Assembly (NCBI GenBank): GCA_904399395.1
Contig: CAJFPJ010000075.1
Span: 1 to 64,000 of the forward strand
DNA: 64,000 bases
Reading direction: 5' to 3'
Origin: an uncultured Clostridia bacterium
GTDB taxonomy: Bacteria; Bacillota; Clostridia; Oscillospirales; Acutalibacteraceae
The translations under genes and the position numbers were made by a program. The notes below the pieces were generated by a model, which saw only the letters and a list, made by a program, of their open reading frames with translations, had not been told where the DNA came from and searched no databases. Positions 7,893 through 17,649 of this stretch are shown piece after piece. Each line of letters starts with the position of its first letter. The stretch's first letter is position 1.

Positions 7893-8660
7893 TTATACCA
7901 CGGGCGCTCCAGTAACCAAGTGTGGAGCCTTTTCCATCAGTAACCCTAAGGCATCCTTATCCGCTATGACGGTGACGTCGGAATGAAGCTGCAGAATGGA
8001 GGCGGGAACCTGGGGACATATGGGGCCCGCAGCCATCTCCAGAAGAATATGAGCTTTGCCTTCTCCAGAAGCGATCAGCAGAATTTTGTTTGCGGCCATA
8101 ATTGTTCCAATCCCCATGGTATAGGCGTGGGTGGGAACATCTTCCCGTTTGGCAAAGAAACGGGAATTTGCGTCTACAGTTTGTTTTGCCAGCTCCACAC
8201 AGTGGGTGTATCTTGAAAAAGAACTGTCAGGCTCATTAAAACCGATGTGCCCGTTATGCCCGATCCCAAGAAGCTGGAGATCAATTCCCCCGAGAGAGGC
8301 GATGATTTCTTCATACCGCCGGCATTCCGCCTCCATGTCTCGATTCATGCCATCGGGAATATGGGTGTTTTCTGGCCGGATGTTGATATGGCGGAAGAGG
8401 TTTTCCCGCATAAAATAGGCATAACTTTGATCGTTCTGCTCGGAAAGACCGCAGTATTCATCCAGGTTGACAGCGCGGCACGCGGCAAAATCCACATCCC
8501 CTGCATCATAGAGCTCGATAAGGCGCCGGTACGTTCCCAACGGACTTGAACCGGTAGCCAGCCCCAGCACGCTTTCGGGTTTGAGAATAACCTGCGCTGC
8601 AATCTGGTTTGCGGCTTTCCGGCTCAGATCGGCGTAGTCTTCGGCATAGATAATGTTCAT
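7893..8660 (-). CDS. nagB: Glucosamine-6-phosphate deaminase
   Basis: A 255-residue cytoplasmic enzyme converting glucosamine-6-phosphate to fructose-6-phosphate and ammonia, the entry of amino sugars into glycolysis. Family motifs are clear: LGLATGSSPLGTYRRL phosphate loop (residues about 32-47), AVNLDEYCGL with the catalytic aspartate, and GIGHNGHIGFNEPDSSF with the ring-opening histidine. Length is a little shorter than the E. coli enzyme (266), as usual in Firmicutes. It lies three bases after nagA with a GGAGGAG site, so both are one operon with nagA first. No nagR regulator or amino-sugar PTS gene is adjacent. Confidence 0.95.
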   Translation of the reverse strand: MNIIYAEDYADLSRKAANQIAAQVILKPESVLGLATGSSPLGTYRRLIELYDAGDVDFAACRAVNLDEYCGLSEQNDQSYAYFMRENLFRHINIRPENTHIPDGMNRDMEAECRRYEEIIASLGGIDLQLLGIGHNGHIGFNEPDSSFSRYTHCVELAKQTVDANSRFFAKREDVPTHAYTMGIGTIMAANKILLIASGEGKAHILLEMAAGPICPQVPASILQLHSDVTVIADKDALGLLMEKAPHLVTGAPVV

Positions 8661-8663
8661 AGG

Positions 8664-9788
8664 TTAACTCCTCCTGTATATGATCTTTCCGCCGATAATC
8701 ACATAGACTGGGCGGAAAGAAGAATCCGCTATTAAAATATCAGCCTGAAGTCCGGGAGAGATTCGTCCGATTTCTTCATAGAGTCCCACTGAGCGGGCTG
8801 GACTGGCTGTAGCGGCCAAAACAGCTTCTTCTCTGGGAACCCCGAAGGCGATGGCCCTACGCAGGCATTCCCCAAGACTGACGGCGCTTCCTGCAATGGT
8901 TCCGTCTTCCAGGGTAGCCTTCCCGTCCCGGACAAATACCTTCTGGCCTCCAAGGATGTATTCCCCGCTGGGCAGGCCACCGGCCTGCATGCAGTCGCTT
9001 ATAAGACAGATGTGTTCCCAGCCGAACCAGCGGAAAGTGCTGCGGACGACGGAGGGATGCACGTGGATTCCATCCGCAATCAGTTCGCAAAAATCCGCTT
9101 TTTCCGCCGCGGCGCCGATCACGCCAGGAGTACGGTGCAGAAATGGCGGCATGGCGTTATACATATGGGTGATATGATCGGCACCTGCTTCCAGTGCTTG
9201 CAGGGCGGTATCGTAGTCCGCCTCTGTATGGGCCAGGCTCACGGGGCAGATCTCCCGGGCTCTGCGGATAAAGTCCATGGCGCCGGGAAGCTCGGGGGCT
9301 ATATCTACCAAGCGGATTTTTTGAGAAAACAGGGTGCACGCTTCCTGAAAGAAGGAAAAATCCGGGGGAATGATATACTGCTCCGCCTGAGCCCCCCGCT
9401 TATTTTTGGAAAGGAAGGGCCCCTCCATATGCACGCCCCGCAAAACAGCCCCGGCAGGAGAAGGATGCTCTTCATACTGTTGGAAGCCCTCTGCAGCTTT
9501 GGCAAGCTCTTTAAGCCCAAAGGACATGGTTGTTCCTAAAAAGCTTGTGACCCCTTCGCAGGCCAGACGTTCCGCCATACGGCGGAGCCCCTCCGGATCC
9601 CCGTCACAGAAGTCGGTCCCTGCATAGCCGTGAATATGGATATCTACAAGCCCCGGCAGGACATAGAGCCCCCGGGCATCCAGTGTTTCTCCGGAGGGAG
9701 AAGCGGAGAAACGTTCCCCCTCTGTATAAACTGGCTGTTGAGAAAATTTTCTATCCTCTGTAAAAACAATACCGTTCTGTATTTCCAA
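8664..9788 (-). CDS. nagA: N-acetylglucosamine-6-phosphate deacetylase
   Basis: A 374-residue amidohydrolase that removes acetate from N-acetylglucosamine-6-phosphate, supplying NagB. Seen are the metal-binding GLVDIHIHGYAGTDF (residues 42-56), HMEGPFLSKNKRGA, SLAHTEADYD, HMYNAMPPFLHR and LISDCMQAGG segments of the family in the right order. The start codon is TTG at 9788 with GAAGGAA upstream. It is the first gene of the nagAB operon and has its own promoter about 80 bp upstream. Confidence 0.93.
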   Translation of the reverse strand: MEIQNGIVFTEDRKFSQQPVYTEGERFSASPSGETLDARGLYVLPGLVDIHIHGYAGTDFCDGDPEGLRRMAERLACEGVTSFLGTTMSFGLKELAKAAEGFQQYEEHPSPAGAVLRGVHMEGPFLSKNKRGAQAEQYIIPPDFSFFQEACTLFSQKIRLVDIAPELPGAMDFIRRAREICPVSLAHTEADYDTALQALEAGADHITHMYNAMPPFLHRTPGVIGAAAEKADFCELIADGIHVHPSVVRSTFRWFGWEHICLISDCMQAGGLPSGEYILGGQKVFVRDGKATLEDGTIAGSAVSLGECLRRAIAFGVPREEAVLAATASPARSVGLYEEIGRISPGLQADILIADSSFRPVYVIIGGKIIYRRS

Positions 9789-9864
9789 GGTGCTTCCTTC
9801 TCTCTACTATATGTTTGCCGAAATGCCTGCATGCGGTTATCCGGCGAACGGAAGTATTTTTTTC

Positions 9865-9893
9865 ATTCTAGCATGAGGCTGAGGCTTTGTCCA
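9865..9893 (-). promoter_or_regulatory. Promoter of nagAB
   Basis: On the minus strand TGGACA (9893-9888), 17 bp, TAGAAT (9870-9865). Good spacing and near-consensus hexamers. Confidence 0.6.
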
Positions 9894-9923
9894 CATTTAA
9901 GAGTATAAGAGGAAACCTCTTTG

Positions 9924-9953
9924 TTTGCATTTCCGCAATCCATCTTATATAAT
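9924..9953 (+). promoter_or_regulatory. Probable promoter of the YhaO-YhaN operon
   Basis: TTTGCA at 9924-9929 and a perfect TATAAT at 9948-9953, with an 18-bp spacer. The -35 is weak. Confidence 0.5.
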
Positions 9954-10093
9954 AAATCGAAGAAGGACGAAACAGAGGGAGCAGGCTTGGATGGATATGC
10001 TGAGTTGCGGAAGCGCTCCTTCTTGTATCTGAAATAAGGGGGAGTTTGACCTCTTCCTTTTAAGATAGACAGCATAAGGAAAGGCGGAAAAAT

Positions 10094-11224
10094 ATGGATA
10101 TCATCCGGTTCCTGCATTGCGCGGATCTGCACTTGGGTGCGGAATTCTCCTCCCTTGGAGGCTTGGGCCCCTCCCGACGGGAGGAGTTATTTATGACATT
10201 TGAGAAAATTCTCTCTCTTTGCCGGGAGAAACAGCCGGACTTTTTGTTGATTGCCGGCGACCTGTTTGATACGGATGCACCGGAGCCCTCTTTGGTTCGA
10301 AGGGTAAAGGAAGGATTGGCCGCTATTCCCGAAACGGAAGTAGTCATAGCTCCGGGAAATCACGATTATCTCTCCTCTCGCTCCCCGTATCTTTCCCAGT
10401 GGAGTGCCAATGTGCATATCTTTTCCAGAGGCGTATACTGTTTCCCTTTTCCGCAGAAGGGAACTTCTGTATATGGAGCAGGATTTACGGCAAGTTACGA
10501 GCCGGCCCCTCTTCTGCAGAAGCTTCCTTCTGAAAAAGAGGGGCGTATTCGTCTAGGTGTATTACACGGCGATTTTGCGGGCGCTGGTGCCTATAATCCC
10601 CTTTCGGAAGGGGATCTGCGTGCAAGCGGACTTCAGTATGTTGCGCTGGGGCATGTGCATCAGCCATCGCCAACCCCTCAGAAAGCTGGGAAGACACTGT
10701 ATGCCTATAGTGGGAGCCCGGAAGGCTGCGGCTTTGACGAACTGGGGCCGAGAGGGATCTATGAAGGCAGCATTTCCGCAGCAGGAGAGGTAATAGCTTC
10801 TTTCCATCCCATATGCAAAAGGATGTATCTGGCCCCGTCGGTGGATATTTCCGGCCTTTCCGATCCGGCCGTTATGGAGCAGACGGTGGCACATCGCCTT
10901 GAGCAGGAGTATGGCGAAGGCTGGAAGGAAAATTTTTACAAAATCTATCTCAGGGGAAGCTGTTCTCTTTCACCGGATGGATTTCATGCTTTGAGTACGC
11001 GTCTTTCAGAAAAGCTTTATTTCTGTAAGCTTAGGGATGAGACCGCCCCAGAGGAAGACTGGGAGGCTCTTTCTCAGGAAACCTCATTGAAGGGGATGTT
11101 CGTAAAGGAAATGCTCCGGCGCATGAATGCGGCAAGGACCAAAGAAGAATTGGAAAGGGACCGGCAGGCTTTGCGTTTTGGAATAAAGGCTCTGCAGGGG
11201 GAGGTGGAAGCAGATGAAAATTGA
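10094..11224 (+). CDS. yhaO: DNA repair metallophosphoesterase, SbcD/YhaO-like
   Basis: A 376-residue calcineurin-like phosphoesterase related to the nuclease subunit of SbcCD/Mre11-Rad50. Metal-binding motifs are complete: CADLHLG (D11, H13), AGDLFD (residues 54-59), GNHD (88-91), LHGDF and GHVH. It is shorter than SbcD and pairs with a YhaN-like rather than SbcC-like partner, as in the Bacillus yhaO-yhaN pair. It overlaps the next gene by 11 bases, so the two products are probably made in fixed ratio. Role in double-strand break processing is inferred from family and partner. Confidence 0.8.
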   Translation: MDIIRFLHCADLHLGAEFSSLGGLGPSRREELFMTFEKILSLCREKQPDFLLIAGDLFDTDAPEPSLVRRVKEGLAAIPETEVVIAPGNHDYLSSRSPYLSQWSANVHIFSRGVYCFPFPQKGTSVYGAGFTASYEPAPLLQKLPSEKEGRIRLGVLHGDFAGAGAYNPLSEGDLRASGLQYVALGHVHQPSPTPQKAGKTLYAYSGSPEGCGFDELGPRGIYEGSISAAGEVIASFHPICKRMYLAPSVDISGLSDPAVMEQTVAHRLEQEYGEGWKENFYKIYLRGSCSLSPDGFHALSTRLSEKLYFCKLRDETAPEEDWEALSQETSLKGMFVKEMLRRMNAARTKEELERDRQALRFGIKALQGEVEADEN

Positions 11225-14135
11225 GCGCCTTCACATAGGTCATTTCGGAAGATTCAGCGATTATACTCTGGATTTCAAAAACGGCTTTTCTATTCTTTAT
11301 GGGGATAACGAGGATGGAAAATCCACAATTCTGGAATGTTTACGCATGTTGTTTTACGGTTCCTCGGGAAGGGGGAGTGACCCAGCCAGGAATCCTCGGG
11401 TGAGATATCTCCCCTGGGATGGGACAAAGATGTCTGCTGCGGTGGAGTTTGAGGAAAAGGGCCGCCGCTACAGGCTGGAAAGAAGGTTCGGGAAAACAAA
11501 CGCCGGCGACAGAGTGACGCTGAAGGATGCCCTTACGGGAGAATCCCTCCCCTGCACAGGGGAACCGGGAGAAGAATTTTTCGGCATGGGTATTTCTGCT
11601 TTTGAAAAAAGTCTCTTCATTGGTCAGCTGGGGAGTTTTTCAGGTTCGGGAGATAAAGAGGATGAAATGAACAGGAGGCTCGCAAACCTGGTTTCTACCG
11701 GAGACGAGACGGCTTCCTATACCCAGGTTGCTCAAAGGCTTTTAAAGGCGCAGAATAGCCTGAGCACAGCCAGAAAGGTAGGAAGCCTGGATAAACAGGA
11801 GCAGAAGCTGGAGGCTCTCCGGGAGGAGTTGCAAGCTGCCCGGAACCTTGAAGAACAGGAAGCTTCCCTAAAATCACAGCGAAAGGAGAGGGAAGAGCGC
11901 CAGCGGGAACTTTCAGAAAAAGAACAGACTGCGGAGAGACTTTTGAAGATCCAAGAGGAACTGAAAAAACTGGAGGCCGGCAAACGGGAGTTGCAGCAGG
12001 CCTGCCAGCTGGAAGAGCTGGAGAAAGAGGAAGATGCACTGGAAAAAGTCCTTTCCGGTTCCGGTGATAAAAGGGTGGATAGCGTTCTGTTGCAAGAGGC
12101 GGACACTCTGTTTAAGGATCTGGGAATTCAGAGGGTCCTTTACAACGATGCGGCAGAGCGACTTCATAAAAAAGAAGAGGAACAAAAAAACTTCTTGGAA
12201 GAACAGAGTGCAGAAAAGAGTATTTTTCCAACGAAGGAGGAAATGGAAGAGTTCTTCCGCCTTAAGAAACAGCTAGCGGAGAATGAAGAGAGCCGGGAAA
12301 AGGGTCAGAAACTTTTGCGCCTGCAGAAACAGATGAAGCAGGTGAAAGATGCCAGGGAAGCTTTGGAAAAGAGCCGCAGCAAGGCGGAACGCTGCCTGCC
12401 GGAAATTCGAAAGCAGGAGGAGGAATGCACACGCCTGCGGGAAGAAAAAGAAAAGGCAGAGGCGGCTCTTTCGGAGGCAGAGCTTGCTCACCGTCAACTT
12501 TTGTGGAAAAGAGAGCAGGAGGAAAGCTTGCGGCGGGAAGCGGAAGAAGAAGCCCAAAAAGAGCGAAAGATCGGGAGGAGAAAGAAGCTCCTGTTCCTCG
12601 CCGTAGGCGGCGTGCTGCTCCTGCTGGGCATCTTTTTGGGGGCAACAGTTCACCCGGCAGGGTATGCCTTCTGTGCAGTGGGAGCTGCAGCCGCAGCTTT
12701 GGGGGCCTTTTCTGCAAAGGCAACTTCTGCTTCTCAGGAAAAAGTTTCCCCTTCTTCTGTGCAGGAAGAGGAAGGACTTCTGCGTCTGGAGGAGATCAAG
12801 GGGCGACTTTCTCGGCTCCTGCCCGTTTTGGAGGAATCGGAAAAGCAGCTGGAAGCACTCCGGGAGGAGGAGCGCCTGGCCCGGGAGGAAAGCAAACGGG
12901 ATGAAGGCGTATTTGCCTATTGTGAGACTTTTCTGAAGAATTCCCTTTCTTCCTTCACGCCGGAAGAGATTCGGGCGGCAACAGAGAGCTTCGAGCGAGG
13001 CGAAATCGCTTTACGAGCGGAGGGAGAAATCTCGGAGAATGCAGCGGAGGAACGCATGGCGGATATTCTTTCTGCATTCGGCTGCAAAAGCGTTGAAGAG
13101 CTGGAAGACCTCTGTCGCAGCAGACAGGAATGCCTGCATAAGCAGGAGCTATTGGAACAGGAGCGGAGCCGGGCATCAGAAGAAGTAGAAAAAAAGAAAA
13201 GGGATGTGCTTCGCCTGGCTAGTGAACTGCGCACCTGCCTATCTCCTTTTTCAGAGAAAGAGCTCCACACAGGTGAGGAACTTAGCATCCTGTTAAAGCG
13301 GCTTCGGGAGGCATGGGAAAAAGCCCAGCAGCTTGCTCAGAAAAAGAAAGGGATCCTGCAGGCCCTGGAGCGGGCCCCAGGAAGCTCTGAAGTCCTGAGG
13401 AAAGAGCTTCAGCAGAGGGAGGCTGCCCTCCGCAGGCAGAATGGCGGGGAACTTCCCCAATCCCTTTCGTTAGAAGAGGCAAAGAAACTGGAAGCTGCCC
13501 TCAGGCAGATCCGAAAGGAACGGGGAGAGCTGCAGCTGCAAGAGGGCGCGCAGGGCCAGCAGGCCGCTGATCTGTGGAGAGGACGGCGCTCTGTCAGCCA
13601 ACTGGAGCGAATGATTGCAGAGGAGGAGCTTTCCGCAGGAGAAAAGAGAGAGCGGTTAGAGGCTCTGAGAGCTGCAAGCGATGCTATGGAACAGGCGTTC
13701 CGGGAACTGCAGTCCGGTTACGGTCCTCTGCTAAATAAGGCTTCGGCAGAGATTTTTAGCCGTCTCACAGGCGGGAAATATACCGGCATGCTGGTAGATA
13801 AATCCTTCGGGCTCAGTGTGATGGAAAAGGGAGAGAGCACTTCTCACGAATGGAAGTATCTCAGCAGCGGAACAGTGGATCAGGCGTACTTTGCCCTGCG
13901 GCTGGCTATTTCACGGCTCATTACAGGGGAAGAGGAAGCGCCGCCCTTGTTTTTGGATGACGTTTTTGCGCAATATGATGAAACACGCACCCAAAGAGGG
14001 CTTAAGTTCCTTTCAGAGTATGCTGAGGAACGAGGAAACCAGATCCTTCTTTTCACCTGCCACAGGCATCTGGCTGTTATGGCCGAAAAAGAGGGAGCGT
14101 CTGTGTGCTGTATCCAGGAGCGAAAAGAGGCGTAA
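11214..14135 (+). CDS. yhaN: YhaN-like SMC/Rad50-type ATPase with membrane segment
   Basis: A 973-residue Rad50-like protein. The N-terminal ATPase half has a Walker A loop GDNEDGKST (residues 30-38). The C-terminal half has the signature YLSSGTVDQAYFALRLAI and Walker B PLFLDDVFAQYDETR with the D-loop. Between them is a very long glutamate- and arginine-rich coiled coil, broken at about residues 457-505 by two hydrophobic segments (LLFLAVGGVLLLLGIFLGAT and a following Ala-rich one). This membrane hairpin is also seen in YhaN proteins and is absent from SbcC. It probably works with the overlapping phosphoesterase in DNA end processing, perhaps tethered to the membrane. Confidence 0.82.
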   Translation: MKIERLHIGHFGRFSDYTLDFKNGFSILYGDNEDGKSTILECLRMLFYGSSGRGSDPARNPRVRYLPWDGTKMSAAVEFEEKGRRYRLERRFGKTNAGDRVTLKDALTGESLPCTGEPGEEFFGMGISAFEKSLFIGQLGSFSGSGDKEDEMNRRLANLVSTGDETASYTQVAQRLLKAQNSLSTARKVGSLDKQEQKLEALREELQAARNLEEQEASLKSQRKEREERQRELSEKEQTAERLLKIQEELKKLEAGKRELQQACQLEELEKEEDALEKVLSGSGDKRVDSVLLQEADTLFKDLGIQRVLYNDAAERLHKKEEEQKNFLEEQSAEKSIFPTKEEMEEFFRLKKQLAENEESREKGQKLLRLQKQMKQVKDAREALEKSRSKAERCLPEIRKQEEECTRLREEKEKAEAALSEAELAHRQLLWKREQEESLRREAEEEAQKERKIGRRKKLLFLAVGGVLLLLGIFLGATVHPAGYAFCAVGAAAAALGAFSAKATSASQEKVSPSSVQEEEGLLRLEEIKGRLSRLLPVLEESEKQLEALREEERLAREESKRDEGVFAYCETFLKNSLSSFTPEEIRAATESFERGEIALRAEGEISENAAEERMADILSAFGCKSVEELEDLCRSRQECLHKQELLEQERSRASEEVEKKKRDVLRLASELRTCLSPFSEKELHTGEELSILLKRLREAWEKAQQLAQKKKGILQALERAPGSSEVLRKELQQREAALRRQNGGELPQSLSLEEAKKLEAALRQIRKERGELQLQEGAQGQQAADLWRGRRSVSQLERMIAEEELSAGEKRERLEALRAASDAMEQAFRELQSGYGPLLNKASAEIFSRLTGGKYTGMLVDKSFGLSVMEKGESTSHEWKYLSSGTVDQAYFALRLAISRLITGEEEAPPLFLDDVFAQYDETRTQRGLKFLSEYAEERGNQILLFTCHRHLAVMAEKEGASVCCIQERKEA

Positions 14136-14174
14136 AGCCTATTTTGCCTGATAAAGAGAATACTGTTCGAAAAA

Positions 14175-14209
14175 GAAGACGGCACTTACTAAAGTGCCGT
14201 CTTCTTTTT
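14175..14209 (+). terminator. Rho-independent terminator
   Basis: GAAGACGGCACTT (14175-14187) pairs with AAGTGCCGTCTTC (14192-14204), loop ACTA, then TTTTT. It ends the YhaO-YhaN transcript. Confidence 0.9.
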
Positions 14210-14313
14210 GTATGCTTTATGTAGTTACATGTTCTGGTTGTGTTAGGCTGTTTTGTGAAGCATGAAACGATTACGATAAACTGCCATGATGATATACGGT
14301 TCAAGCAATGAAA

Positions 14314-15195
14314 TTATTTATAATTTAGAATGCGATGCGAGCTGGAATTGCGATAATCTGTGGGAGTCATCCCCACTATTTTTTTGAAAATTTTCATAAA
14401 ATTGCGGCTGTCCCCAAAACCGAGCTTTTCAGAAATTTTCTGCACGGAGTCATTGGTATCAGAGAGTAGAAATTTGGCCTGCTCAATTTTCTGTTGCAAA
14501 ATGTACTGCTTTAACGGAATGCCGGCCACATTGCTGAAAAGGTGAGAAAGATACTTTTCGTTGTAGCCGAAATGCCGGGCAATATCCTGCACTTTGATGT
14601 CTGTATGGAGATACCAGCGGACATAATCCACAATGTCGTTATACATCTGCTGTTTTTTCATATCCACCCGGCTTTTCTGTGGGTTGAAGCACTGGCAGTT
14701 TAACTCGCAGAGTACGGAAGTTGCAAGGTAATCGTTCTGAACAGGTGAATTATAACGGCGGATGGAGTCCTGCATCTGCTTCATGAGAATCACCAGACGG
14801 TCCACATTGGGTAAATTGGCAAATTTTGGAATGAGTATAATATTAGAAGAAGCGTCCGGCTGTTCAGAGGGTCTGCTTTTTAGCTGCATGCCTGCTTGAG
14901 CCCCCACAAAATGGAGCCAGTAAAAAGAGCAGGCAGAAGGTCTCCACCCAAACTGATGGCTTCCAGGTGGGATCAGCAAATATTCACCTGTGGATACCTC
15001 GAATTTGCCGGAATCATCCCCCATATACAATGTGCCGTTGGTGACTACCATTAGCTCAAAATCCTCTCCCAGCCAGCGGTCCAGATGCATCCACTCCTGA
15101 GAGGGAGCTTCAAATTTGCCGGTTGCCACATACGACAACGGTTTTTCCAGAGAAAATGAATAAAAGGTGTTGTTATCCATACTGTTCATATACAT
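14314..15195 (-). CDS. AraC-family transcriptional regulator
   Basis: An AraC regulator of about 293 residues if started at ATG 15195; an open frame extends further upstream but without a ribosome site. The N-terminal half is a cupin-like sensor (TGEYLLIPPGSHQFGWRP). The C-terminal 100 residues carry two helix-turn-helix motifs (VQDIARHFGYNEKYLSHLF, then ISEKLGFGDSRNFMKIFKK) followed by GMTPTDYR, the AraC signature. It is transcribed divergently from an ABC exporter pair across a long AT-rich region and probably controls that pair, possibly in response to a sugar or other small ligand bound by the cupin domain. Confidence 0.85.
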   Translation of the reverse strand: MYMNSMDNNTFYSFSLEKPLSYVATGKFEAPSQEWMHLDRWLGEDFELMVVTNGTLYMGDDSGKFEVSTGEYLLIPPGSHQFGWRPSACSFYWLHFVGAQAGMQLKSRPSEQPDASSNIILIPKFANLPNVDRLVILMKQMQDSIRRYNSPVQNDYLATSVLCELNCQCFNPQKSRVDMKKQQMYNDIVDYVRWYLHTDIKVQDIARHFGYNEKYLSHLFSNVAGIPLKQYILQQKIEQAKFLLSDTNDSVQKISEKLGFGDSRNFMKIFKKIVGMTPTDYRNSSSHRILNYK

Positions 15196-15873
15196 TGATA
15201 CAGGCCTTCTGCCTGTTTCCTCCCCATTGGTGTTGGAAGTATTGGAATAGGCTATGATAAATTGAAACAGTGTTGAGAAACCTTTCCTTCCCTTTCTACT
15301 ATACGGTTTTCCCGAAGGGTTTGTCAATCCGAAAATGAGAGAAAAGCAATTATGTTTCTTATACAGCTGCCACAAAAGGGGGGGTGAGATAAATTTTTCA
15401 TGTGTAAAAACGTTCGAAAAGAAGGCAATTGGGTGGAGAATCGGTACCGAAAGTGGGAAAAAGAAAGAGTTTTTTTAATTGATTCATATATGCTTTTGCA
15501 GAGAACTGTAAAAACGGTTTTTTGGAATATTTTTCATCGATTTTTGCAATTTTTAATTTGTATCCTGCAAAAGAACAGGCAAAAGGATTGTTAAGTAAAA
15601 GAGTAACAGGCATTTTCACACATTTTTTGCAAAAAACAACCTACAAAATGCCATTGAAAGGCATACTTGATTCCTTTAATATAAAATTTACACTAAAAAC
15701 GGAAGTATGAGAATTTTCGTGCAGGAAAGGATGCGGGGCTGTTTTCAGAACGGCGGAACAGAATGCACGCGGAAACAGAGGCTTCGCCTGCGGGCATTAT
15801 GGCGCGGCCGGTTCGGACTCATGCTTGCCGGAAGGGTATGAACAAGGAATTTGCATGAAAGGGGAGTTTTTCC
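15196..15873. other. Long divergent regulatory region
   Basis: About 680 bp between the AraC gene and the ABC pair. The middle is very AT-rich with several TTTTGCA or TGCAAAA words (near 15490, 15540, 15570 and 15625) that could be regulator half-sites. The exporter promoter lies at 15654-15682 and is followed by a leader of about 185 nt that is GC-richer and holds a small AGGC/GCCT hairpin. No gene or known RNA motif is seen. Confidence 0.4.
15654..15682 (+). promoter_or_regulatory. Promoter of the ABC exporter operon
   Basis: TTGAAA at 15654-15659, 17 bp, TAATAT at 15677-15682. Downstream start would be near 15689. Confidence 0.6.
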
Positions 15874-17649
15874 ATGCAGCAAATCAAGTGGATGTGGGAA
15901 AAAATGCAGGGCTTTCACGGCCGGTATATTTTCTGCATTTGCACGACGGCGCTTCTGCAGGTGATGATGCTAATTAATCCCATCATCAGCCAGCAGATCG
16001 TGGATCAGGTTGTATACAAGCTGCCGGAATATGAAGGAAATCTGGAGCCGCTGATCCACACGTTGGTGATTCTGGTTCTGACGATGATCGGATTCACCCT
16101 GTTCCGCACAACGTTGCGGTATATTTCTATGGTTACATATGTGGATTGTGGCCAGAAATTCCTTTATGGTGTAAAGGGCGAACTTTATGACAAGCTACAG
16201 ACACAGGATATGGCTTTTTATTCCCAGCACCGCACAGGCGACTTGATGACCCGCCTGACCGGCGATATTGAAATGGGGAAGCATGCCATTGAGTTTATCA
16301 CCAGAGGTTTTCTGGAGTGTTTCTTCCTCTTTGTTTCCACCTCCGTGTATATGTTTGTGACCAATGTGGAGCTGACTCTATCGCTGATTGTATTCACGCC
16401 GTTTATCTTTGTTGTGACACGTCTCTTTTCCAGAAAAGTAGGGCCGCGTTTCCGGGTGCTGCGTGAAAAGCTCTCTATCCTGAACAGCAACGCCCAGGAA
16501 AATATTGAGGGAAACCGTGTGATCCGTGCGTTTGCCACAGAAGAGTATGAGATTCAGAAATTTGATGAAAAGAATAAGGATTATATGAACGCCAATATCA
16601 AGGCAAGCTTGACTTGGTATCGGTATTTCCCGGCTATTGAAGGACTTTCGCAGGCACTTTCCATCTCTGTGCTCCTGGTGGGCGGCTGGTTTATGATGAT
16701 GGGGCGTATCTCGGCTGGAACCTTTATGGCGTTTAACTCTCTATCTTGGACTCTTTGCCAGCCCATGCGCATGCTTGGTATGCTGATGAACGACACCCAG
16801 AGGTTTTTCGCCAGCATTAACAAGGTCATTGAGCTTTACTACAGCCAGCCGGATATCAAGAGTCCGCCGGATGCTGTGAAGAAGGAAGAGCCCATCCGCG
16901 GCCGTATCCGCTTTGAGAATGTTTCTCTCAATATGCATGGAAGCCCGGTGCTGAAGAATATCGACCTTGATATACAGGAAGGGGAAACGGTGGCCATTAT
17001 GGGTGCCACAGGCTCCGGAAAGACCACTCTTATCAATTGTATCCCGCGATTTGTGGACGTTACCTCTGGCAGGGTTCTGATCGACGGGGTAGATGTGCGG
17101 AATTACGAGCTCAATACCCTCCGGAAGAATATAGGTCTTGCCAGCCAGGATGTTTTTCTTTTCTCTGATACGGTGGATGGAAATATCGCCTATGGCAACC
17201 TTGAACTTTCCGAAGAGGAGACGGCCCATTTTGCCAAGTTGGCTGCGGTAGATTTCATCGATAAGATGACCGACGGCTTCGATACCATCATTGGTGAAAG
17301 GGGAACGGGGCTTTCCGGCGGCCAGAAACAAAGAATTGCTCTGGCAAGAGCTCTGGCTGTGCGGCCTCCCATTCTTATCTTGGATGATACCACCTCGGCT
17401 TTGGATCTGGAAACAGAAAAATACATTCAGCAAAGCCTGCGGGAGCTCGATTTCCCGTGCACAAAAATTATGGTGGCCCAGCGTATTTCCACAACTCGCC
17501 AGGCTGATAAGATTGTGATTCTTAACAACGGCCGTATTGCCGAAATGGGAACGCACGAAGAGCTTCTGGCGCAGAAGGGATATTATTACGATGTGTTCTG
17601 CCTGCAGAACGGCATTCCCAATGAGAAGTTGGAAAAGGAGGGAGCATAA
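15874..17649 (+). CDS. ABC exporter half-transporter with degenerate ATPase site
   Basis: A 591-residue half-transporter: six membrane segments in the first 320 residues, then an ATPase domain. Walker A is GATGSGKTT (about residue 376) and the signature is LSGGQ. Walker B reads ILILDDTTSALD, with aspartate in place of the catalytic glutamate. In heterodimeric exporters one subunit normally carries such a degenerate site while the partner completes the active one. The next gene follows with no gap and has the canonical glutamate, so the two form one heterodimer. The substrate is unknown; the family covers drugs, lipids and peptides. The ribosome site is AAAGGGGAG. Confidence 0.88.
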   Translation: MQQIKWMWEKMQGFHGRYIFCICTTALLQVMMLINPIISQQIVDQVVYKLPEYEGNLEPLIHTLVILVLTMIGFTLFRTTLRYISMVTYVDCGQKFLYGVKGELYDKLQTQDMAFYSQHRTGDLMTRLTGDIEMGKHAIEFITRGFLECFFLFVSTSVYMFVTNVELTLSLIVFTPFIFVVTRLFSRKVGPRFRVLREKLSILNSNAQENIEGNRVIRAFATEEYEIQKFDEKNKDYMNANIKASLTWYRYFPAIEGLSQALSISVLLVGGWFMMMGRISAGTFMAFNSLSWTLCQPMRMLGMLMNDTQRFFASINKVIELYYSQPDIKSPPDAVKKEEPIRGRIRFENVSLNMHGSPVLKNIDLDIQEGETVAIMGATGSGKTTLINCIPRFVDVTSGRVLIDGVDVRNYELNTLRKNIGLASQDVFLFSDTVDGNIAYGNLELSEEETAHFAKLAAVDFIDKMTDGFDTIIGERGTGLSGGQKQRIALARALAVRPPILILDDTTSALDLETEKYIQQSLRELDFPCTKIMVAQRISTTRQADKIVILNNGRIAEMGTHEELLAQKGYYYDVFCLQNGIPNEKLEKEGA